A program made the position numbers and the translations under genes. Positions 1 through 4,573 of a DNA stretch of 8,071 bases are shown here, one piece after another (position 1 is the first letter of the stretch; each line of letters begins with the position of its first letter). The notes beneath the pieces are model-generated. The model worked only from the letters and a program-made list of their open reading frames with translations. It was not told where the DNA came from and did no database searches. Source of the stretch: Deferribacteres bacterium (GTDB lineage Bacteria; Zhuqueibacterota; Zhuqueibacteria; Zhuqueibacterales; Geothermadaptataceae); NCBI GenBank assembly GCA_020633655.1, contig JACKDF010000042.1, forward strand, positions 1 through 8,071, written 5' to 3'.

Positions 1-360
1 CTCTGCAAAATCGAGCAGGTATTTCAGGTAATCTTCCTTTTTCCCTTTGCGCCATCCGCCACCGTGTATAAAAATGAGTACAGGAGCTGGCGTTTGTAAA
101 TTCTTTAAGCGGTAAATATCAAGTTTGAGTGATTTACCCTCAATGTTTTTGTATTCGATATCTTTAAACTCACTGATTTCTGCTGGAATCGGTGGATTTG
201 TATCGACGAGTTCCAACAGACCGACAAAGTAGGCCGCTTTAAGCAATGTCGTATTCAAATAACCTGAGGGTGGATTTTTATCGCCGGAATGCCACTGGTT
301 TGAGCACGAAAAAAGCAGTGCTGCAAGAAGGAAAAGGATGGGGAAGTGTTTTGTTTTCAT
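1..360 (-). CDS. Lipoprotein alpha/beta-hydrolase (esterase-like), N-terminal part, cut by window edge
   Basis: Reading down the minus strand from the ATG at 360-358 gives 120 open codons to the window edge, so the C-terminal part is missing. Residues 1-19 look like a lipoprotein signal: MKTK, a hydrophobic stretch, then L-F-S-C with Cys19 as the probable lipidated residue. This suggests an envelope-anchored protein. Around residues 64-105 the sequence matches the start of the carboxylesterase/BD-FAE-like alpha/beta-hydrolase fold: a short strand pattern, 'LKLDIY', then 'PVLIFIHGGGW', with H99-G100-G101-G102-W103 forming the oxyanion-hole motif. The nucleophile Ser (GxSxG), Asp and His lie outside the window, so activity cannot be confirmed. 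Such proteins usually hydrolyse small carboxyl esters, but the substrate is unknown. No clear Shine-Dalgarno sequence precedes the ATG. The gene lies 284 bp downstream of the alkyltransferase-like gene on the same strand, so it probably has its own promoter. Confidence 0.85.
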   Translation of the reverse strand, partial: MKTKHFPILFLLAALLFSCSNQWHSGDKNPPSGYLNTTLLKAAYFVGLLELVDTNPPIPAEISEFKDIEYKNIEGKSLKLDIYRLKNLQTPAPVLIFIHGGGWRKGKKEDYLKYLLDFAE

Positions 361-644
361 GTTTCTATGAAAGCAAATTCTGTGAAAAAAAGCAATTCAC
401 AGACTATATCCATGCGTAAAACATTGTAATTTTGTGATATCTGAGGTGAAAAATAAAAAAGGATGTGACTTTTTAAATTATTGCAAGCAGATGGAAGAAG
501 GTTCCAGAGGAGCTCCAGTGAATAAAAGTAATATAAATTCCCGCGTTCATGCAATGTTCGCCGGCCAGAAGATAATTTTGTTTTGATTTACTTTTTAATT
601 TTTATCTTTGCAGGCGGAAACCGCTTCCAAAAAAAGGGAAACAA
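361..644. other. Intergenic region upstream of the hydrolase
   Basis: This A+T-rich stretch separates two minus-strand genes and should carry the promoter and 5' leader of the hydrolase. Short open frames across it have no recognisable protein character. No convincing -35/-10 pair stands out. The sequence TATAGT on the minus strand (408-403) could be a -10 element, but its -35 partner is weak. Apart from the inverted repeat at 379-403, I see nothing definite. No terminator with a T-run follows the alkyltransferase-like gene. Confidence 0.5.
379..403 (-). promoter_or_regulatory. Perfect 8-bp inverted repeat in the hydrolase leader
   Basis: TCTGTGAA at 379-386 is exactly complementary to TTCACAGA at 396-403, with a 9-base A-rich spacer. 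It lies 18-43 bases upstream of the hydrolase start codon on the minus strand. It could be a dyad operator for a transcription factor or an mRNA hairpin near the ribosome binding site. There is no T-run in the position needed for a terminator. The symmetry is seen directly; the regulatory role is inference. Confidence 0.4.
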
Positions 645-938
645 TTACGGTTTCCATCCGAAGATTTTGAGATTAATAAAGTCCTTTTCATCGAAGATGA
701 TGCCTTCCTCCTGTAAAAGGACTTTTTGCAATTCATATTTTCCATTGTGTGGAAGCGATATTGAACCTTTGCTGTTGATCACACGAAACCAGGGAAGATT
801 TGGCGCGTTTGTTTGGTTTAATATCCAGCCGACGTGGCGCGCCCGTCCGGGAAAGCCGGCAAATGCGGCGATTTGACCGTAGGTCGCGACTTTTCCCGCA
901 GGTATTCGGTAAATGATGTCGATGATTTTTTTATGCAT
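645..938 (-). CDS. Alkyltransferase-like (ATL) protein, MGMT family without acceptor cysteine
   Basis: This 97-residue protein has the DNA-binding domain of O6-alkylguanine-DNA alkyltransferases: 'IPAGKVATYGQIA' (residues 12-24), 'GRARHVGWIL' (31-40), then 'PWFRVINSKG' (49-58). Tyr20 corresponds to the tyrosine that helps flip the damaged base, and Arg34 to the arginine finger. In true alkyltransferases the motif is PCHRV with a Cys acceptor. Here Trp50 replaces Cys and Phe51 replaces the usual His, so it cannot take up alkyl groups. ATL proteins bind O6-alkylguanine and flag it for nucleotide excision repair, so the expected role is lesion recognition in the cytoplasm. An upstream in-frame ATG at 1001 would add 21 residues with no family similarity and overlap the amylase start; Met at 938 fits the family's usual N-terminus and length. 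No strong Shine-Dalgarno sequence is present. The gene is divergent from the amylase, 61 bp away. Confidence 0.88.
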   Translation of the reverse strand: MHKKIIDIIYRIPAGKVATYGQIAAFAGFPGRARHVGWILNQTNAPNLPWFRVINSKGSISLPHNGKYELQKVLLQEEGIIFDEKDFINLKIFGWKP

Positions 939-999
939 AGTGAATAAAATAATAAAATAAACACTCAAAAATTCAAGAAACTTCCGATCGGAGTTCCTC
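939..999. promoter_or_regulatory. Short divergent intergenic region between ATL gene and amylase
   Basis: Only 61 bp separate the two start codons. The ATL-side 40 bases are almost entirely A and T, with repeated AATAAAAT-like strings that could supply -10 elements on either strand, but no clear -35/-10 pair can be assigned. At least one promoter may extend into a coding region. On the plus strand GGAG at 990-993, six bases before the amylase ATG, is a good ribosome binding site and supports that start. Confidence 0.4.
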
Positions 1000-3864
1000 A
1001 TGCGTTCAATTTTTTATTCCTTCCTGCTTTATCTCAGCCTGCAATCCTCGTTGCTCGCACAAGTTGTCACAACAATTCCCCAATTCGCCACAGTCGATGA
1101 TTCCCTCATTGTCTTATTCCATGCAGATCGTGGGAGCAAGGGACTTATGGGCTACACCGGGGATGTATATGCTCACACCGGCTATAATACAGCGACCTCA
1201 AAATGGCTCGGTGTCATCGCTGACTGGGAGGAGAATATTGAAAAGGCAAAATTGGAAAATATTGGTACCGATCTGTGGAAATTAGTCATCGGTGATGTTT
1301 ATGCATTTTATAATGCATCCCGTTCAGTCAAGATTACCGGCCTGTCCTTTGTTTTTCGCAGCGCCACCGGGTTCCCCAGTGGCCGGGAGGAAGGCGATGG
1401 AGATATCTTTCTCGATTTTTATGAAGCGGGACTTAGTCTCTATCTTGCTTCGCCACAAGTATCGCATGAGTTCGATGATCCCGAACGCGCACCTGTGTTC
1501 ACAGCAAAGGAGGATACTATCCATTTTAAGGCTTATGGCGTCGCCATAGGATCACAGGTGAGTGATTTGCATATTTCTATAAATGGCAACGTGGTGGCAC
1601 AGACCACTGAGGACTCACTTTTGTATGATTTTATCGCAGCTGATTTTGAAAATGGATTTCATACGGCAAAAGTTGTAACACGCGACACCTCAAACAGGGC
1701 GGATAGCAGCGTTTTCTCTATTGTGGTCAATCCGGATATCGTTACCGCACCTCTTCCCTCCGGCACAGTGGATGGGGTGAACATCAAAGATAATTCTGTG
1801 GTTTTTTCTCTCTTTGCGCCATTTAAAGATTTTGTCTATGTCATCGGTGATTTTAATGACTGGAAAACCTCACCGGAATACATGATGAAACGCCACACAA
1901 CATCGCCTGATCAACGCCGTTTCTGGCTGGAACTCGATGGATTGGATCCCAACACCGAATTTGCTTTTCAATACTATGTGGATGGTCGGACGCGGATTGC
2001 GGATCCATACACCCAGAAAATTCTTGATCCCTGGAATGACTGGGAAATTTCCTCCAGTACCTATCCAGGCTTGAGAACATATCCCACCGGAAAAACCAGC
2101 CAGATTGCTTCAACTTTTAAAATTAATCAGGAAACCTACGAATGGCAGGCAGAAGGCTTCACAGCGCCGGCAAACACCGACCTGGTGATTTACGAGCTGC
2201 TGCCACGGGATTTTGTCGCTGCACACGATTTTTCCACCATTGAAGATTCGCTGGATTACTTACACAATCTCGGTGTGAATGCCATTGAACTCATGCCCAT
2301 CAACGAATTTGAAGGCAATAATAGCTGGGGCTATAATCCGTCTTTTTATTTTGCTGTGGATAAATATTACGGCCCGGCAAACGATCTTAAAAGCCTGGTC
2401 GATGCAGCACATAAAAGAGGTATGGCGGTCATCATCGACATGGTGCTCAACCATTCTTATGGGCAATCGCCGCTGGTGCGGTTATACGAAGCCGACATGA
2501 ATATAAATCCCTGGTACAATGAACAATCAAATTTCGAGAACCCGGATGCGCAATGGGGGTATGATTTCAACCATGAAAGTGAAGCGACACGGGCTTTTGT
2601 CAAGCGTGTTCTGAGCTATTGGTTGACGGAATTTCAAGTCGATGGTTTTCGTCTTGATTTTACAAAGGGATTTTCCAATACCTATCATCCACTCAGTGAC
2701 AGCTGGGGAAGCCTTTATGACCCTCCACGCATTGCGAATCTGAAGCGCATCGCTGAGGAAGTTTGGCAGGTAAATCCGGTTGCTTATATGATTCTGGAGC
2801 ATCTGGCAGAGAATAGCGAAGAAACTGAGCTTGCCAACTATGGTATGATGATGTGGGGCAACATGAACTACAACTACAACGAAGCAACCATGGGATACAA
2901 TGAAAGTGGCAAGTCGAATTTTTCAGGCGCTTCCTATCAAACTCGCGGTTGGGAAGAACCCCATCTCGTGGCCTACATGGAAAGCCACGACGAAGAACGA
3001 CTCATGTTTAAAAACCTGCAATACGGCAACAGCAGTGGCGACTATTCGGTGAAAGATATGAACACTGCATTAGATCGTATGAAATTGGCAGGCGCATTCT
3101 TTTTTACTATTCCGGGTCCGAAAATGATTTGGCAGTTTGGTGAGTTAGGCTATGATTATAGCATCGATTACAATGGCCGGCTCGGTAAAAAGCCCATTCG
3201 CTGGGATTACCTGCAAGACGAATGGCGACGCGATCTTTACGATGTGTGGTCTGCCTTGACGATACTGAAGCAACATGAGGCCTTCCAATCTACGGATTTT
3301 TCCCTTGGTGTCTCCACTGCACTGAAGCGCATTCGCATCGATCACAGCAGTATGGATGTCTTTGTTATTGGTAATTTTGATGTCAATTCTACAACAACAG
3401 CCGCGAATTTTCAGCATGCTGGCACCTGGTATGATTATTTTACCGGTGTGAGTGTCGATGTGAGTGATCCGGCGATGGAAATGACTTTTGCTCCGGGCGA
3501 GTTTCATATTTACACCACCGTACCTTTGCCAGTTCCAGAGACCAAAGCCGCAACAGAGGTCGCTGAAAATGATGCGACTATTGAGCTCGAATTTCAACTA
3601 CTGCAAAACTACCCCAATCCGTTTAATCCGGAGACAAGCATTCCTTTCTCTCTGAAAGAAAATAGCTATGTCTCTCTTAAAATATACGATCTGCTCGGCC
3701 ATGAAATCAGGGCACTCGTGCATGCTCCCCTGGCTGCTGGTAGCCACGAAATCACATGGGATGGCCGCGATAGCAGCGGATCACCGGTTGCCGGTGGAGT
3801 TTATTTCATTCGTATTCAAGCGAGGGAATTTACAGCTGTAAAAAAAGCCGTGCTTTTGCGCTGA
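1000..3864 (+). CDS. Secreted multidomain GH13 alpha-amylase-family enzyme with type IX secretion sorting domain
   Basis: This 954-residue protein should hydrolyse alpha-1,4-glucans such as starch or glycogen outside the cell. Residues 1-20 are a Sec signal peptide ending near Leu-Leu-Ala. Residues 35-150 look like a beta-sandwich starch-binding-type module ('YTGDVYAHTG'). Residues 160-245 are Ig-like. Residues 260-350 are a CBM48-like early-set domain ('VIGDFNDW'). The GH13 barrel spans about 395-760 and keeps all four conserved regions: DMVLNH (480-485), GFRLD with nucleophile Asp553, ILEHL with acid/base Glu600, and ESHDEE with His663 and transition-state stabiliser Asp664. A C-terminal beta domain follows to about 842. 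Residues 868-954 ('QNYPNPFNPET...GGVYFIRI...KKAVLLR') are a type IX secretion sorting domain, implying export across the outer membrane and surface attachment or release. GGAG six bases upstream supports the start. The family is certain; whether it acts as amylase, neopullulanase or maltogenic enzyme is not decidable here. Confidence 0.95.
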   Translation: MRSIFYSFLLYLSLQSSLLAQVVTTIPQFATVDDSLIVLFHADRGSKGLMGYTGDVYAHTGYNTATSKWLGVIADWEENIEKAKLENIGTDLWKLVIGDVYAFYNASRSVKITGLSFVFRSATGFPSGREEGDGDIFLDFYEAGLSLYLASPQVSHEFDDPERAPVFTAKEDTIHFKAYGVAIGSQVSDLHISINGNVVAQTTEDSLLYDFIAADFENGFHTAKVVTRDTSNRADSSVFSIVVNPDIVTAPLPSGTVDGVNIKDNSVVFSLFAPFKDFVYVIGDFNDWKTSPEYMMKRHTTSPDQRRFWLELDGLDPNTEFAFQYYVDGRTRIADPYTQKILDPWNDWEISSSTYPGLRTYPTGKTSQIASTFKINQETYEWQAEGFTAPANTDLVIYELLPRDFVAAHDFSTIEDSLDYLHNLGVNAIELMPINEFEGNNSWGYNPSFYFAVDKYYGPANDLKSLVDAAHKRGMAVIIDMVLNHSYGQSPLVRLYEADMNINPWYNEQSNFENPDAQWGYDFNHESEATRAFVKRVLSYWLTEFQVDGFRLDFTKGFSNTYHPLSDSWGSLYDPPRIANLKRIAEEVWQVNPVAYMILEHLAENSEETELANYGMMMWGNMNYNYNEATMGYNESGKSNFSGASYQTRGWEEPHLVAYMESHDEERLMFKNLQYGNSSGDYSVKDMNTALDRMKLAGAFFFTIPGPKMIWQFGELGYDYSIDYNGRLGKKPIRWDYLQDEWRRDLYDVWSALTILKQHEAFQSTDFSLGVSTALKRIRIDHSSMDVFVIGNFDVNSTTTAANFQHAGTWYDYFTGVSVDVSDPAMEMTFAPGEFHIYTTVPLPVPETKAATEVAENDATIELEFQLLQNYPNPFNPETSIPFSLKENSYVSLKIYDLLGHEIRALVHAPLAAGSHEITWDGRDSSGSPVAGGVYFIRIQAREFTAVKKAVLLR

Positions 3865-3869
3865 TCAAT

Positions 3870-3964
3870 ACACAACACTCAATAACCAAACCCAATGTCC
3901 AAATGGGTGTTGGAATTTTGAATTTGGATATTGGAATTGGGTGTTGGTTATTGGATATTGAAAC
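3870..3964. repeat. Inverted array of degenerate 7-bp TTGG units
   Basis: Starting six bases after the amylase stop, the plus strand from 3910 to 3964 reads as consecutive units of about 7 bp: TTGGAAT, TTTGAAT, TTGGATA, TTGGAA, TTGGGTG, TTGGTTA, TTGGATA, TTGAAAC. The segment 3870-3904 gives the same kind of units on the minus strand: TTGGACA, TTGGGT, TTGGTTA, TTGAGTG, TTGTGTA. The two halves therefore form a large imperfect palindrome. Its best arms are 3880-3896 against 3936-3953, complementary except for one extra base, and 3898-3904 against 3922-3928. TTGGATATTG occurs twice exactly (3924-3933 and 3951-3960). No T-run follows, so it is not a canonical terminator, though it could stabilise the 3' end of the amylase mRNA. 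Confidence 0.7.
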
Positions 3965-4066
3965 TCCGTCAATAGGGGGCTGAATAAAACATGTTTTTAT
4001 GAATGTTTATACGCCTATATGTATACAGGAAAATTTGCTTTTAAAATCCCATCTCGGGAGGGGACA

Positions 4067-4101
4067 GATCAACGAAAAAAGCGAAGCATTTTTTCGTGAT
4101 C
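4067..4101 (+). repeat. Hairpin with GCGAAGC apex
   Basis: GATCA-A-CGAAAAAA (4067-4080) pairs with TTTTTTCG-TGATC (4089-4101), leaving a single-base bulge in a 13-bp stem. The intervening bases 4081-4087 are GCGAAGC, a sequence known to form an exceptionally stable minihairpin in single-stranded DNA. Flanking G-rich tracts (4055-4063 and 4102-4110) resemble arms of a common type of intergenic repeat. The T-run sits inside the stem, not after it, so this is a poor rho-independent terminator. Confidence 0.6.
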
Positions 4102-4189
4102 AGGGGTGGGTTTGACGCAGATTTCACTTCTTCGCATCAATTGTTACGCTCGAACCTGACCTACCCCGAGCCCTTGCAGGCCCACCCCT
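4102..4189. repeat. Inverted repeat AGGGGTGGG / CCCACCCCT
   Basis: AGGGGTGGG at 4102-4110 is exactly complementary to CCCACCCCT at 4181-4189, enclosing about 70 bases. A second related pair, CTCGGG at 4053-4058 and CCCGAG at 4165-4170, has the same left-right orientation. These pairs strengthen the overall dyad symmetry of the surrounding element. No function can be assigned from the sequence. Confidence 0.5.
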
Positions 4190-4200
4190 TCCCGAAGGGG
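4185..4200. repeat. Tight G/C hairpin CCCCTTC-CC-GAAGGGG
   Basis: Seven complementary bases on each side (4185-4191 and 4194-4200) flank only two unpaired bases, so in practice about six pairs close a four-base loop. The bases after it (AATTGACAGG) contain no T-run. It shares its left arm with the CCCACCCCT repeat, so the two structures would be mutually exclusive. Confidence 0.5.
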
Positions 4201-4207
4201 AATTGAC

Positions 4208-4234
4208 AGGCGGTCGCTTCGCTCCGCCTATTTT
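4208..4234 (+). terminator. Possible weak terminator hairpin with GCTTCGC apex
   Basis: AGGCGG at 4208-4213 pairs with CCGCCT at 4224-4229. The apex 4216-4222 is GCTTCGC, which reads GCGAAGC on the other strand. The hairpin is followed by ATTTT, a short T-run, so it could end transcripts entering from the left. The distance from the amylase stop (about 340 bases) and the short T-run make this uncertain. It may only be the second hairpin of the repeat element. Confidence 0.3.
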
Positions 4235-4305
4235 CATGCATTCGAAAACGCACATACATCGAACTGCATATTTATTCATCAAAGTTATGTTTTGACTCAG
4301 CCCTC

Positions 4306-4472
4306 ACTCTCCGGAAAAATACAGCCATTTACTTGTATAATTTCACATTCCAAAACAACACTTCCTATCTCTCTCATACCGAATTTATCATTCTGTAGCA
4401 TAACTCAGTGCTCTATTTTTTTTACCGATACAATGAGGCATATTTTAAGAATTGAAATAGGATATTCAGAAA
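4306..4472. other. Non-coding A+T-rich stretch upstream of the polyketide synthase promoter
   Basis: This stretch holds no recognisable gene. A plus-strand open frame covers it but begins with TTG, lacks a ribosome binding site, and has a composition unlike a folded protein. It probably belongs to the upstream regulatory region of the polyketide synthase gene. Apart from AGAATTGA at 4448-4455, half of an inverted repeat reaching into the promoter, I see no defined site. Confidence 0.5.
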
Positions 4473-4500
4473 TTGACAACTCTCAATTCTCCATTATAAA
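4473..4500 (+). promoter_or_regulatory. Sigma70-type promoter for the polyketide synthase gene
   Basis: A perfect -35 hexamer TTGACA (4473-4478) is followed after 16 bases by TATAAA (4495-4500), one base from the -10 consensus. Transcription would begin near 4507, giving a leader of roughly 65 bases before the ATG at 4574. The inverted repeat AGAATTGA (4448-4455) / TCAATTCT (4483-4490) places one arm in the spacer between the two hexamers, where a bound protein could block polymerase. Confidence 0.55.
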
Positions 4501-4563
4501 TTCTTAAATCACCCATTCTGGATGAATAAAATCCATTGCTCTTCACATTACAAATGCCCATTT

Positions 4564-4569
4564 AGGAGG
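4564..4569 (+). promoter_or_regulatory. Consensus ribosome binding site AGGAGG
   Basis: AGGAGG ends four bases before the ATG at 4574 and fixes the start of the polyketide synthase. It is the strongest Shine-Dalgarno sequence in the window. Confidence 0.85.
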
Positions 4570-4573
4570 CTGT

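Larger units (their letters stand above)
3975..4305. mobile_element. Putative MITE-like palindromic element with degenerate terminal inverted repeats
   Basis: The two ends share four short blocks in inverted, colinear order with nearly equal spacing. GGGCTGA at 3977-3983 matches the complement of 4297-4303. AAAACAT at 3986-3992 matches 4287-4293. ATGAAT at 3999-4004 matches 4274-4279. ATGTAT at 4019-4024 matches 4254-4259. The gaps between blocks are 2, 6 and 14 bases on the left and 3, 7 and 14 on the right. The interior holds further inverted repeats and two hairpins with GCGAAGC apices. No protein is encoded and no target-site duplication is obvious, so this is either an old non-autonomous insertion or an intergenic repeat family of the genome. 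The boundaries are approximate. Confidence 0.45.

Noticed and set aside
357..554. Minus-strand open frame of 65 codons upstream of the hydrolase
   Set aside because: It overlaps the hydrolase start in another frame, lacks a convincing start context, and its product looks like translated A+T-rich intergenic DNA.
604..640. Possible terminator after the alkyltransferase-like gene
   Set aside because: GCGG-AAA-CCGC forms only a four-base stem, and on the minus strand the T-run comes before it, the wrong order for a rho-independent terminator.
583..876. Plus-strand open frame of 97 codons opposite the alkyltransferase-like gene
   Set aside because: It is antisense to a gene with clear family motifs and has no recognisable protein features of its own.
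939..1001. Longer form of the alkyltransferase-like protein starting at 1001
   Set aside because: The extra 21 residues match no part of the family, would cross the 61-bp divergent region, and overlap the amylase start codon. Met at 938 gives the usual family N-terminus.
3870..4305. CRISPR array
   Set aside because: The repeats are short, degenerate and inverted, with no regular spacer pattern and no cas genes nearby.
4292..4507. Plus-strand open frame of 71 codons before the polyketide synthase
   Set aside because: It starts with TTG inside the right end of the repeat element, has no ribosome binding site, and is rich in Ser, Ile and Thr with no domain pattern. It also overlaps the likely promoter.
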